From contig NZ_JAFREP010000018.1 in the NCBI RefSeq assembly GCF_017377855.1, positions 181,922 through 245,921 on the forward strand: a stretch of DNA of 64,000 nt, given 5' to 3'. The notes beneath the pieces were generated by a model, which was given only the letters and a program-made list of their open reading frames with translations, was not told the DNA's origin and searched no databases. The translations under genes were made by a program, and so were the position numbers. Shown in pieces: positions 1 to 10,400 of this stretch; position 1 is the stretch's first letter; each line of letters begins with the position of its first letter. Origin of the DNA: Acanthopleuribacter pedis (GTDB lineage Bacteria; Acidobacteriota; Holophagae; Acanthopleuribacterales; Acanthopleuribacteraceae).

Positions 1-1
1 C

Positions 2-1819
2 ATGGAACTCCCTACATTACTAATGATCCTAGGTTCCATCGGCATCGCCTTCCGCCTCGGCCGCCCCTTGCTAACCCGCCTGCGATTGGGGGAACCCCTC
101 GCTGGACATTTATTAAAAGGCGGCTTCGAAAAACCGGGGGCGGAACCTGGCTGGCACCTGGCGACACGGCAACTGACCATCCACCTCGAACGGATGGGAA
201 CCCGTATCACGGTAACCTTCACCGACCGGACGGGCGGTCCCCGAGCGAAACTGGAACCCGCATTTGAGAAGGTGGTGACCGAGGTCCTAACCGGACCCAC
301 CTTGGCAATGGCCCAAAACCTCAAGCCGGCCCTGACCTTTACCGAGGATCACATCCAGCTCGCCTTCGAAAACACCGAAAACCTCACCTCGACCTCGGCC
401 AAACAATGGATGCACAACCTTATGGCGCTTGTCATTCCCGCGATCACCCTGACCACCGGCGCCTTCTCCGATCCACAGCGTTGGCTTTGGCTCACCACAC
501 TCCGTTCTTTTGCCGCGCACCACGCCGCGGCGGTTCGCGCTTTGTGGCCACGATTTGAGACGGTCCACCGCTCGCCGGACGATACCGAGGCCGCCGACCG
601 CGTCCTCGCCGAACTTTTCCCCGGCCTTTCCCGCGCAGGTTTGTCGCGCAACCTCACGGACGCGGGCGACAATGAGCCTCCCATCGCGGTATTTCGTCGT
701 TGGTTGGACGACCCCAAACTGCTCCCTGAAGCATTACACGACCAGCGCCCACACCTGCGCGTTACCGGCCCCTTCGAACTGGTTACCGCCATGGTTTCGG
801 CACCCTTGCCGCCGAGATTGCTGACCCTTACCCTGCTCGATGTGCCCAGCGAATACAACCAACAGCTTCTGGAGATGTGGCGCACCCACCGTGAAATCGC
901 CCGCGATCCCGAACAAACCAAAGTGCTGATTGATTTCAGCCTGGCCCCGCACAAGGATTTGGTCAAACTGCTGATCGAGAACAGCCCCGCCCATAGCCGC
1001 AAACACCTTTGGCAAAAAGCCTGGTGCAAAACGTTTCTCCAAGATGAAGCGCTTTCCGCGCTCTCGGCAATGAGCGACCTTGACCTGATCCCCTTCTTCA
1101 AGCAGCAACTCCGCGAAGGTCGTCAAGAAGACCACCTGATCCACGTTTTGGCCAATCATCCCAGCCAAGCGGGCCGGGACGCCCTGATCGACTGCCTCAC
1201 CATTCCCCACTTGATCGCCCGCATCAAGAACCACCTCAAGTCACGCAACGACGACCTTCTCATCAAACAACTGGCCGCCTGCATGCTTAACCCAAGCACC
1301 TGCGATGAGATCCTGCTCCATTTCAGCGAGCGAAGAGACGACCGCCTCCTCGAGGCGATGCTGACCGCGCTCAGCCGGCCGGAATTGGTCGAACGGGTCT
1401 TGCCCCATGTGATGACCCGACGAGAAAAAGGGGTGCTGCCGGCATTAATCGAGGTGGTGACCGACGCCAGGCTCCCCCTCTCGGCGCGAATCACGGTCAC
1501 CAACGGCCTCAAAATGTTTACCGATCCCGCGGCGCAAAAGACCCTACGTGCGCTGATTGATCACGGGGAACAAGGGATCGCGCTTGCCGCCATTGAAGGA
1601 CTGGGCTTCCGCCGGGAAGCTGGAGATTTAAGCCTGTTGGCGGCGGCGCGCAAACGCACCAAGGATCGCGACATCCGCGCGGCGATTGATCGCGCAACGG
1701 CGCGCATTCGCGAAAGCAATGATGGCGGCGAGACCGGCTTGTTATCCTTGGCCACACCGAGCAGCCAGGGCGATTTAGAGATCGCACCGCGGGGCGGTGA
1801 TTTGTCCAAACCTTCTTAA
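2..1819 (+). CDS. Membrane-anchored HEAT-like helical-repeat protein, paralogue A
   Basis: 605 residues, beginning at the ATG on the second base of the window, so a start further upstream cannot be excluded. The N-terminus (MELPTLLMILGSIGIAF) is hydrophobic and probably a membrane anchor. The rest is Leu/Ala/Arg-rich and predicted helical, with HEAT-like spacing in the last ~300 residues (for example AALIDHGEQGIALAAIEGLG-type helices). The C-terminal tail carries TGLLSLATPSSQGDLEIA, which matches the tails of the two overlapping genes at 53060-55739 (WGALSLAEPDPSQGALEIA and AGAVSLVERDPLQGALDL). I infer one paralogous family: N-terminal anchor, middle domain, helical repeats and a short linear motif at the end. 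No catalytic motif is visible. The function is unknown; a scaffold or binding role is the natural guess for HEAT-like proteins. It converges on the VOC gene at 1891. Confidence 0.75.
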   Translation: MELPTLLMILGSIGIAFRLGRPLLTRLRLGEPLAGHLLKGGFEKPGAEPGWHLATRQLTIHLERMGTRITVTFTDRTGGPRAKLEPAFEKVVTEVLTGPTLAMAQNLKPALTFTEDHIQLAFENTENLTSTSAKQWMHNLMALVIPAITLTTGAFSDPQRWLWLTTLRSFAAHHAAAVRALWPRFETVHRSPDDTEAADRVLAELFPGLSRAGLSRNLTDAGDNEPPIAVFRRWLDDPKLLPEALHDQRPHLRVTGPFELVTAMVSAPLPPRLLTLTLLDVPSEYNQQLLEMWRTHREIARDPEQTKVLIDFSLAPHKDLVKLLIENSPAHSRKHLWQKAWCKTFLQDEALSALSAMSDLDLIPFFKQQLREGRQEDHLIHVLANHPSQAGRDALIDCLTIPHLIARIKNHLKSRNDDLLIKQLAACMLNPSTCDEILLHFSERRDDRLLEAMLTALSRPELVERVLPHVMTRREKGVLPALIEVVTDARLPLSARITVTNGLKMFTDPAAQKTLRALIDHGEQGIALAAIEGLGFRREAGDLSLLAAARKRTKDRDIRAAIDRATARIRESNDGGETGLLSLATPSSQGDLEIAPRGGDLSKPS

Positions 1820-1890
1820 GCGACGGTGCCCATCGCGGGTGTCACCGGGATTCGGCGCCAAACGAAACGGAGCCGAACCCCGGCGCGGGT

Positions 1891-2259
1891 TTAATCCATG
1901 CAGATGAAGTTGATCTTGTTGCCGTCGAGGTCACGGAAATATGCGGCGTAAAAACCACCGGCGCGAACACCGGGTGCCCCCTCATCCGCGCCACCCAGTT
2001 CAAGCGCTTTGGCATGCAACTGGTCAACGTGTTCACGATTTTTGGCAACCAGCGAAATCATCACCCCATTGCCCACGGTCGCCGCGTTCCCGTCGTAGGG
2101 CTTGCAGACGCAAAAGTAGAGCTGATCACGGCCGTTGGCATAGGCAATAAACTGTTCGCTGTCTCGTACCCGTTTGCCGTCCAACAGCGCAAACAAGGCA
2201 TCATAAAATTCACCGGCCTTGGGTAAGTCATTCGAACCAAGCATGGTGTAGGCAATCAT
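1891..2259 (-). CDS. VOC (glyoxalase/bleomycin-resistance) family protein
   Basis: 122 residues when started at the ATG at 2259, which has GGAGG six bases upstream. A longer reading frame extends to 2616, but its extra N-terminus runs antisense into the neighbouring gene and has no such ribosome site. The sequence is a single vicinal-oxygen-chelate domain: MIAYTMLGSNDLPKAGEFYD at the start (typical first beta strand plus helix), and FYAAYFRDLDGNKINFICMD at the end (the usual F.DPDGN.iEl-type closing strand). VOC proteins bind a metal and act as lyases, dioxygenases or resistance proteins; the substrate cannot be read here. It lies downstream of the immunity-like genes, on the same strand, with a 124-base gap, so it may be unrelated to the RHS locus. 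Confidence 0.8.
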   Translation of the reverse strand: MIAYTMLGSNDLPKAGEFYDALFALLDGKRVRDSEQFIAYANGRDQLYFCVCKPYDGNAATVGNGVMISLVAKNREHVDQLHAKALELGGADEGAPGVRAGGFYAAYFRDLDGNKINFICMD

Positions 2260-2383
2260 CGCATCCTCCGTGGTTGGATTTTTTACAGACCCGTCCATCA
2301 TAACCCGCGTCGCAACCAAAAGAGAGCGCTTCTCGGGGCCGAACCCACGAGAGTGAGGTGGAAGCGTTCGTGGAAAATCAGCT

Positions 2384-2905
2384 TCAATCCTCGTCATCAT
2401 AAAAATAGGGCGATTGAAAGGGTTCAATAAACATGCCGGGCATTTCAAGTTGATCCTTTGATACATCTGCATCGCATCCAAGATACATATAGTAGTCGTA
2501 GCCAAAATGAAAAAACACGCCGTCATCGCCGACAAGTTTGCACCAAAGGAGTTCGCGCAAAATGTATCGCATACAAACCAAGGCTTCTTGTTTTCGTAAC
2601 CGTGCCCCCTCCTCAATAGAGGTTAATGCCAAAAACCGGCGGCCAACAGAAACGAGATCAGCGATTGACCCACCAAGGCGCGCCTCCAAACCCACAACGG
2701 TTAAGGTTTCAACCCGGAGCAGACTTAAGAATCGATCAGCAACAGCCACGTATTGTTTTTCAGCACGCACATAGTCTGTCCCTGTAAAAACCACACCATC
2801 AAAGTTGCGGCCGATCTCCGAGATACTCGTCCATTCATCGGGTCGGTAAGCACCTGAAGCGTCCCGATAGCGAGGGTTGTATTTTGTCACACGAAACTGA
2901 GCCAT
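2384..2905 (-). CDS. Immunity-like protein of the RHS locus
   Basis: 173 residues from the ATG at 2905, which follows directly after the stop codon of the preceding gene (TAATATG). An in-frame ATG at 2923 would overlap that gene by 17 bases. I prefer 2905 because the residues from there (MAQFRVTKYNPRYRD, then DEWTSISEIG.NFDG) match the opening I recognise from small proteins of unknown function in Gram-positive and other genomes (pattern YRITKFDP...DEWTSISDIG). Such proteins are often found beside polymorphic toxins, but I cannot name a domain with certainty. It is soluble, with no signal peptide. The DNA looks more AT-rich than the RHS genes. It sits in a series of small genes downstream of the RHS tip, so an immunity role is inferred from position. 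Confidence 0.65.
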   Translation of the reverse strand: MAQFRVTKYNPRYRDASGAYRPDEWTSISEIGRNFDGVVFTGTDYVRAEKQYVAVADRFLSLLRVETLTVVGLEARLGGSIADLVSVGRRFLALTSIEEGARLRKQEALVCMRYILRELLWCKLVGDDGVFFHFGYDYYMYLGCDADVSKDQLEMPGMFIEPFQSPYFYDDED

Positions 2906-2906
2906 A

Positions 2907-3695
2907 TTAACCACTCTGTTCATCGTAAGGCTTAAACTTTTTCACCAGACTTCGCGCGGGATCGTAGGGAGTACAGGACCATGGTGCCGCATCAAATTCA
3001 GGCAATGATTTCGCTAGGAACGCCAAGCCGTTAAGGATTTCTAAGACATAGGGATGAAAAGGATCTTCTTTTTCTTGTTGTAAAAAGTGCTGTGCTTTTC
3101 CATTCAAAAATGCAACGTCTTGGGGTCCCATTTGGTGGGATTCAAAATCAAGTGGAAGGTTAAGCGCCAACGCGGACAATCGGCGTGCCCGTACTGCATC
3201 AAGACGGTCTTGCGCGTGTTTCACCACCTGCCACACCGAGCGCAAAAACCCCCGCTCCTCAACCCCACGGCATCCTGCCATCGATTGTGAGAGGGCATAG
3301 TTCTGCAATAAGTTATAGAGCGCATTCTTGTGAACTTTTGGGTGGCTCGGCCGGGCTTTTTCAACCGCTACCGGTTTTTCATCATTGATGTCTTCTGATC
3401 CAGGCAGATAGAAGGCGCGCGCCAGTTCAATTAAGTTGGGGGTAAATATTTCGATGACCTCATCCATGGTGTCGTGTTTGATCTGGAGCAATGCCGCTGG
3501 TTTTCCATCGCGCCATCCAGAACCCTCGCGAAGGGCTTCCTTGGTTAAAAAGTGGCGGCTTTGAAGTTTTCCGAGATGGCGATTGAGGGCAAACCCCAAC
3601 ACCTGCTCAACGGCAGTAAACGCAAAGCGTTCTTCCGAATTAACGGGTGGAACGGGGATGCTCCTCAAAAGCGCGGTGTCCTTGGTTTCACTCAT
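2907..3695 (-). CDS. Unrecognised soluble protein in the RHS immunity region
   Basis: 262 residues. The ATG at 3695 has AAAGGAG about eight bases upstream, a strong ribosome site that fixes the start. I recognise no domain. The protein is hydrophilic, mixed alpha/beta, without signal peptide or membrane segment. It contains several aromatic-rich stretches (WRDGKPAALLQIKHD, FTPNLIELARAFYLPG) and an Arg-rich helix (RLDAVRARRLSALAL). It is translationally adjacent to the next gene (stop at 2907, next ATG at 2905), so the two are almost certainly co-transcribed. Position downstream of the RHS tip and the AT-richer composition suggest an immunity protein, an orphan immunity gene, or an accessory gene that travelled with an earlier toxin tip. 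The role is not established. Confidence 0.65.
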   Translation of the reverse strand: MSETKDTALLRSIPVPPVNSEERFAFTAVEQVLGFALNRHLGKLQSRHFLTKEALREGSGWRDGKPAALLQIKHDTMDEVIEIFTPNLIELARAFYLPGSEDINDEKPVAVEKARPSHPKVHKNALYNLLQNYALSQSMAGCRGVEERGFLRSVWQVVKHAQDRLDAVRARRLSALALNLPLDFESHQMGPQDVAFLNGKAQHFLQQEKEDPFHPYVLEILNGLAFLAKSLPEFDAAPWSCTPYDPARSLVKKFKPYDEQSG

Positions 3696-3751
3696 AAAAT
3701 GCTCCTTTGCTCAATAGAACCTGATGGCACCCATCTTGGATTGGATGCCAC

Positions 3752-4054
3752 TCAAGGAATTTCATCTTGCAAAAACGCATCCCATAACTGATAAAATTTC
3801 GGCAAGGCCTTTTGTGTATCCCCCTCTGCAAATTTATTTAACACAACCCAATCCCACCCACTTGAACACCGATTACCAATCTTTTCATACAACCATTGCT
3901 CAAATAAGGTAAGCTCACAGCTTAAACCAGAACCTTTCCTGCCGGCAGAGAAGCCATTTAAAAAAGCAACAACATGGCTCCAATCCGGGGGGAGAACGTA
4001 CATCCCTTCGCGGCCGCGCATGCCACCAATCACTTTACGCAACGGTTTTTCCAT
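3752..4054 (-). CDS. Small immunity-like protein
   Basis: 100 residues from the ATG at 4054, preceded by AAAGGAGATCGA, a good ribosome site. A frame extension to 4129 has no comparable site. The pattern R.GMY..PPDWSHVVAFLNGF followed by FEQWLYEKIG, a conserved-looking W and a closing FYQLWDAFLQDE resembles a small protein family I associate with RHS/toxin neighbourhoods, in which a residue pattern R..MYL...L..FL.GY precedes an F..WL helix. The protein is soluble, has no signal peptide and is rich in Trp and Phe. It lies between the direct downstream gene of the RHS protein and the 262-residue gene, in AT-rich DNA. An immunity role is an inference from position and family resemblance. Confidence 0.65.
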   Translation of the reverse strand: MEKPLRKVIGGMRGREGMYVLPPDWSHVVAFLNGFSAGRKGSGLSCELTLFEQWLYEKIGNRCSSGWDWVVLNKFAEGDTQKALPKFYQLWDAFLQDEIP

Positions 4055-4147
4055 TCGATCTCCTTTGAAAACGACAGAACAAATGAGGTCTGGATGTTCG
4101 CAAGAAATCCTCCAAGAACCGGCAACCAATTTGATACTAAGTCACAT

Positions 4148-4474
4148 TCACAGATAACAACTATCAGCGACACATTCTTCTAAGGTCTGGTACCAGTGAT
4201 TTGAAGATCCAGTACTATTATCCTCATGAGAAACCAAACCCCAAGGATAACCCTTTTCGCCAAAGCCTTTCTCGGTGTAAGCCACGGCCACGCCATAACC
4301 TTCAAATTCAGCAATAATCCAAACAAGATATTTTTCTTCTTTCCGGTCCCATTCCCAAATTTTTTCATCCGCTCGCGGAGGAACCAAACACGCGCGAAAT
4401 GCTTCGGCTAATGCATAATCAGCAAACTCAGCCAAGGATCTAGCAACTTTCTCTGAAACATTTGTTTCAATCAT
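4148..4474 (-). CDS. Probable cognate immunity protein of the RHS tip
   Basis: 108 residues, starting nine bases after the RHS stop codon, the classical place for the gene that neutralises the adjacent toxin tip. The ribosome site is weak (AGAAG), which would fit translational coupling to the RHS gene. It is acidic and soluble, with a helical N-terminal third (SEKVARSLAEFADYALAEAF), then a strand-rich segment (EEKYLVWIIAEFEGYGVAVA) and an aromatic end. I recognise no named domain. Its DNA is clearly more AT-rich than the body of the RHS gene and similar to the toxin tip, so tip and immunity gene probably arrived together. No experiment or homology search supports the pairing; the assignment rests on order and spacing. 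Confidence 0.65.
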   Translation of the reverse strand: MIETNVSEKVARSLAEFADYALAEAFRACLVPPRADEKIWEWDRKEEKYLVWIIAEFEGYGVAVAYTEKGFGEKGYPWGLVSHEDNSTGSSNHWYQTLEECVADSCYL

Positions 4475-4483
4475 ACTGTCTTC

Positions 4484-7400
4484 TCACTTCTTTTTTGTAG
4501 GATTTTTTGTAGTTGGACGCATAAGAGAACTCGCCTCATCCCCTGTCAAGCCACTCAATGTAGCGTGATCAGGATTCTTTACATTAGGACTAGGCACGAC
4601 ATCGCCACCAGCTTTTCTAACATTCCCTACAGTTGTCTGGCCAACTTGACCATTTCTAATCGTTTTTGTCAGCTCTTTTGTTGACTTTCCTGCGGCACTA
4701 TTAACTGATACCTGGTCAAGTTTCCCGTCAGGACCCTTTACTACCCCAGATCCCTTCTCAAAATTCTCAGGTAGGCTCTGTCCTCCTCTCAGCACTAAAG
4801 CATCATCTGGTAAATGCCCAGGTTGATGCGGAACCTCTTCGGGAGAACCAGAATTAGAGCCCCTAGGAGAACGACCCGAGCCCTTCGAGTAGCTGTGGGT
4901 TATGTCGTCGTAGGAGTTTTGGGCGAAGTTTTTGGAGCCCTGCGTCATGACCGCGAAGCCGTAACCCGCCACGATGATCCCGCCGGCGACGACGCCGCCC
5001 GCCAATAGGATCGGGCCGCCCGCCGTGGCGATGGCCACGCCGCCAATCGCCATCGCGCCGCCCATCATCATACCCGAACCGGCCAGCGCCGCGGCAATAT
5101 CACCAACACCTTGGCCCACCTGGAACCAAAAATGATCGACCTCCTCGCGGCCCAAACCCATCATCATGTTGCTGCCAAAGCCGTTCATTGCGCCCATGGT
5201 GAACATGCCCGAACCTTCGATCATCTTGTCCAAGTCGACCCAGCGATCACCCTGCAACACCTGCACCCGCACGATGGTCATTTGCTCGTCTTGCAGGCCG
5301 GTCGGGTCGATGCGGTTGATCGGGTTGTTGCCCACGTAACTGTAACTGTTCCAGTACTGTCGCATCGGATCGGCTTGGAGGAAGCGGCCCACCTCGGCCA
5401 AATACCAGCGACCGTTCATGTAAAGCAAGCCAAGGCTGCGCTCTACTTCCTGGCCGGTGAACTGGTGGGGCTCGGTTAGGTCACCCGCCAATGGCTGGTA
5501 ACGCTCGATGAGGCTGACACCAAAGGGATCACTCTCAACCCGCGAAAGCACAAACAGTGAACGGGCCCGTTCTTTTGCGGGCGCATCGACCGGGGGTGCC
5601 GCCGCCGGCGCGCGGCGCATCGGCGCATCCGGCGCGGAACGCAGATAATGGTCGCGAATGGCCGGATCCGCCTCGGCGCGGGTGGTGATCCAAACCGCGT
5701 CCAATCCGCCGTGCCAGGCGTAATCCTCATGGCCCGGCCAGTCACCGACCACCACATCTTGGGCGGGGAACAAGGCGGTTAAGTCCACGGACTCCGGCTC
5801 ACCCAGGAGTTCGCCGTTTTGGTAACAGCGCACATGGGTCCCGTCAAAACTGACGGCCAAATGGACCCAGGTTTTTTGCGGCAAGGGACTGAAGCGACTG
5901 AAATACCGCCAACCCTCGGCCCCGCCGCCCAATCGCAACACGGGCAGCTTGCCGCCGTCGAGATAAAAGTGGACGGGATTGTGGCGAATGGATAAACCCG
6001 CGCCGACCGCCACCATGGTGCTGCTGTCCCATGAGCCGTCGTCCTCATCGCTGTCATAAGCCCACAAAGCGATGGTAAACCCTTGGGTAAGCTGTTCTAC
6101 GTCGGCATGGTTGGGGAAACGCAGGGCTTCATCGCGATCAAACCACAAGCCACGCTGACCGTCACGGGCTAGGTAATTGGGTTCCCCCATAAATGCGCCC
6201 TCGCCTAAGGTGCCCCGGTTTATTAAGGACCCCTCGAAATCGAGATCTACCAGGGTTTGGGGGCTTGGGGTGACGGAAGGTTCGCCGGGGGTTTCGCTTC
6301 CCGAGGAAGGTTGCGCATCCGCGACGGGATCGCGGTTGAGCGCAACCACCATTTTGGTACTTCCCAGGTGATCCTTAATGTACAAACCGCTGTTCCGCTT
6401 GCTTTTGTAACCGAGCCGCTCCGCGCCGTTGAAGAGGTAGACCCGGCGGGCACGGCCCCAGCCATCCAACTCGGCCGCGTTTTCCAAACCATGGGGGACG
6501 AAGAAGGTAGTTTCCGGCGGCCCAACCGGTTTTTCGACAGCGCGGAAGATGCGGGTCCCGTCATGGTCGTAGCGATAGCGGTGGATCTCGGTAGCGAAAC
6601 CCGACCCTTCAGCGTCCCCGCCGTACAGGGTTTGGGTCAAACGGGTCGGCTGGTGCAGGAAACGCGGATCCTCGTAGGCGAACACCTGATCAACCTCAAG
6701 GCTCGAATCGACATCTTTATACCGTTGGATGCCGGTCACATTGCCCATGCTGTCGTAATCAAAGGTGTTGTTTTCGTAACGGGGTTCGTTGTTGGGGGCG
6801 TCCCAATCCTTGCGCACGGCGCGTAGGCGATTGGTTCCGGTATGGAAGTCGTGAACCAGGTTGGCCTGATAGGGCACCTCGGAACGAGGACTAAAGTAAC
6901 CGCTTCGGTTTTCGCGAATCCGGTTGCCGTTGCGATCATAACCGTAACGGACGATCAACAGGCTGTCGCGCTGCTGGGTAGCCTCGGTTAACTGGTAAAC
7001 GCCGTCGTAACGGTAGGCATGTTGGGTGGTTTCACCCGCAACCCCTTCCAGGTGAAAGGTTTCGGACAAGGCGGCCACGGTGCCGTCGAACATGCGCCGC
7101 GTTTCCTCTTCGCCTTGCAATAAACCACCCAAACCAAAGTAGTCCAGCGCCAGCGAATAAGCGGGTACCCCGTCAACGGCAACCTCTTGGCCGAGGAGCC
7201 AATCACGGACATCGTAGGTGAATCGATTGGAAATGGGCGCGGCACCGTCGCCCCCGTAAACAACCTCGCGCACGTGACCGGTTACGGCGAAATCCCAAAC
7301 GGCAAGCTGCCGGGCGGTGTCTTCCAAGGCGAGGTTGCTTCCCTCATCCACCAGGGGGCCCAAAACAGCAACGACGGCTTCGGCCGGTTCGTTGGCGGGT

Positions 7401-10400
7401 GTGTCTTCGTGACGGTAACGAACGCGCAAACGCATGCGCTCCGAAAGCGGGGCTAAATCATGGGTGGCGGCCAAACGACCGAAGGGATCGTAAGCGAAAC
7501 CGGTCCCCAGATGATGGGTTTGGTTATAACGTGCGACGGGTAAATCGCGATGGTCGTAGCGGGTCCAGGTGACCTGGGGCTCTAAAACGCCGCGAATCAA
7601 CTGAACGCGGCAAATCAAGCGCCCCTTGAAGTCGTAATAAAAACGCTCGGCACTTTGATCGGCCATAATTTCGACGCGTTGGTCCAAAGGTTCCGCAAAC
7701 AAAAGGCCGTCGTAATCCCAGGGATAAGCTTGTTCCAGGGATTGAATGGTCGGCCAATAGGCACCCTCGCGAAATGTGTCCGACCAAGGATGGCGTTGGT
7801 TGAAAAGATCGTATTCACCATAGAGGTATTGGACGACCGATTCGGCGTTGACCCGGACCCGGTAATCAGCGGTGGAAACGCCTTCCTCAGGCAAAGCCTG
7901 ATCATCGGCGGGGATGCCCCGCACGGGGTCACCCACGATAAACAAACGCTGCAAGGTCTGCTGCTGTTGGGTGCTGATGCCGGGAAAGGAAACGATTCGT
8001 GTTTGCACGAGGCGACCCAGCCGGTCGTAAACTGACTCAAGCCATTGGTTACGCGCGATATCACCGGCGTGGCGCACCAAACGCGGGCGACCCAGGCGGT
8101 CATAAACGTATTCGGTGCGCCCGTGATCCGGGGCGATGGTCGCGGCCAGGCGTCCTTGCCCATCATACTGATGACGGACACACAACGCGCCTTGGCCGGA
8201 CGCCGGCGTCAAACGCCAGGGTTCCCCTTCCCCTCCCCGTTGCAGGTTCAACGCTTTCGGCGGCCACACGGCTGTCACCCGATCCTCGGCGTCAACCTCG
8301 GTAAAGGTAAACACATTGAGATCAGAACGCCATTCGCCGGCACCCGTCGGATCACCGGATGACAGATCATTGGCGGCAACACGGTCGTGGTAATCGGCAG
8401 GCAGCTCAATCACGGTATTTTGGTGGAGGATTTTGTCGCCGACATAAAATTCCGAATCGCCGATGCGCACACCGAAACCCCATGAACGCAGCAGGTCCAC
8501 GCTGGGATTACCGATCTCTACAAAAGCGGTGCCATGGGCGTCCATCAAGGAAGCGTGCATCAAACCGTTGGGATCAATGCTCAGCCGACCCTGAACGACG
8601 GGCACCGACAGGTCGTCGAACGGCATGATGGTAAAGGCTTGGTGAACAGCCAGTTGGTCAAACAGGAGCTTGGCCGCGGCGGGCGGCGTACCGCCTTTGG
8701 AAAGGTCAAAAACGGGCAGCGTAAAGTAATGAAAACGATGGTGGCGCAAGGGATCGACCGCATTTCGGGCCTGACTGCCGGCGGGGATTTCGGCAAGCAT
8801 TCGGCCGCGGGCACTGTCGCGTTCGTAAACGGTTTCGGTGTAGGCAAAAGGATCGCGCCCTACCAAATGGTTAAGCCGTTCCCGATTGCCGACACCCTGG
8901 GCATCGGCGCCCCAATAAAAGATAGCGGCTTCAAAACTACGCGCGGCGCCGCCGGCCCCAACCAAGGCGGCAGGCGGCGGGTTTTGCCGCCCCTGGCTAC
9001 TCACGGTATTCATACCGAAACGACCGTTTTCGTAGTCATTGATTTCAAAAGGTTTGGCGGTTAAAGAAACACGGCCGAGCGCATCATAACGCCGTGCCCC
9101 GGATACGCCCACCCGGTCGATCCAATCAAAAGGAACGTGGGTGGCCATGGTGCGGGTTTCTTGGTAACGCCCGATCAGGTCAAAAAAATCGATGGAGACA
9201 ATGCGTTGTTGCGGGTTCTCAGGATTGGGATAGGTCATGGAAACAACGCGGTTGTGGGTTTCGCTTTCCCCCCAATTGCTCGGGTCGTCACCCTCCAAAA
9301 ATGCGTTTAAACGCGGGTTCTTCCGCCAAAAATCCTCATCTCCCTCACCCAACGGGGAACGTTCTAGGCGACTTTGAGGGACGAATACACAAATGTGGAA
9401 CGCCCCGCCGCGATCCGAGCAGGGTGGGCGGTAGCGGTAAAACAGGTTGTGTTCCCATCGCCAAGTGGTGGCCGCTTTTTGCAGGCTCACCGCTTGCCGC
9501 GCGGCGTACTGGAAGGGCAAGGGTCCACCGTCTTTGTGGTCGGGATAAGGCACCACAAAAACCCGGTGCGAACCGCTGTCGGTGAAGGGATCGACGGGAA
9601 CGGTAAGCCAAGCATACACACCCAAGGCTTCCAGGTTCGTCGGGGTTTGGGTGAGATCCATGTCGTCTTGGGCGCTACCACCCAAAACCCAGGTTTGATT
9701 GCCGGCACCGTCCAAACGACGCGGCTTCAGAACCATTGGCTCGGGGGCAAAGGCATTGGCCAAGGCATCGCGCAGCTGAGGCGTGATTTCTTCCAGCAAA
9801 GGCTGGAACGGCTGCTGCTGATCCGCTGCACTCAAGCCGCTGTTGCGCAGTCGCGGTGTTGCGACGGTGCCGGTACCGGCGGGAACCCAGTTGATTTGGA
9901 GGCGGTTGGCGGGCCCGTCACCCTCGGCGACCAGCGAGCTGTCCCCGTTTTGTCCGAGGTAAACCAGCTCCAGATGAAGGGTTAATTGATCGCGCCCCTC
10001 GGGTTTGAAACCGACGGGAAAACCGGTTGCGGGGAGACTCGCCTGAACCAGAAGCCGCGGCAATCCGTTTTGCCAACCAATTCGCGCAAAACTTTGGGTA
10101 AACATCGGCGCTTGACCCACGGCCAAGTCGGCAGGCGCACTCTGCCATGCTTGCCCGTTGAAATACCCCAGCTCGGAACGCCAGCGCCAACGGAAGTTGG
10201 CGTTATTGACCTGGTCGGGACGAACCGATGGGTTAACCGCCAGGGTTTGGGTCATCACCAACGCGACACCGTCCCCTTCCCGTTTCATAACGCGGTCGGG
10301 CGAAATGGTTTGGTAGGTCATGTGCGTCAGGGGCCGGCCTTGGGGCGGCTCTCCCGGACGCAGGTCAATCGCAATCCCGGCACCGTGCAAGCGGCTACTG

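Noticed and set aside
1838..1887. Imperfect inverted repeat between the first gene and the VOC gene as a bidirectional terminator
   Set aside because: Long loop and no T tract on either side.
2260..2616. N-terminal extension of the VOC protein frame
   Set aside because: The VOC domain starts at the ATG at 2259, which has GGAGG; the extension is antisense to the immunity-like gene.
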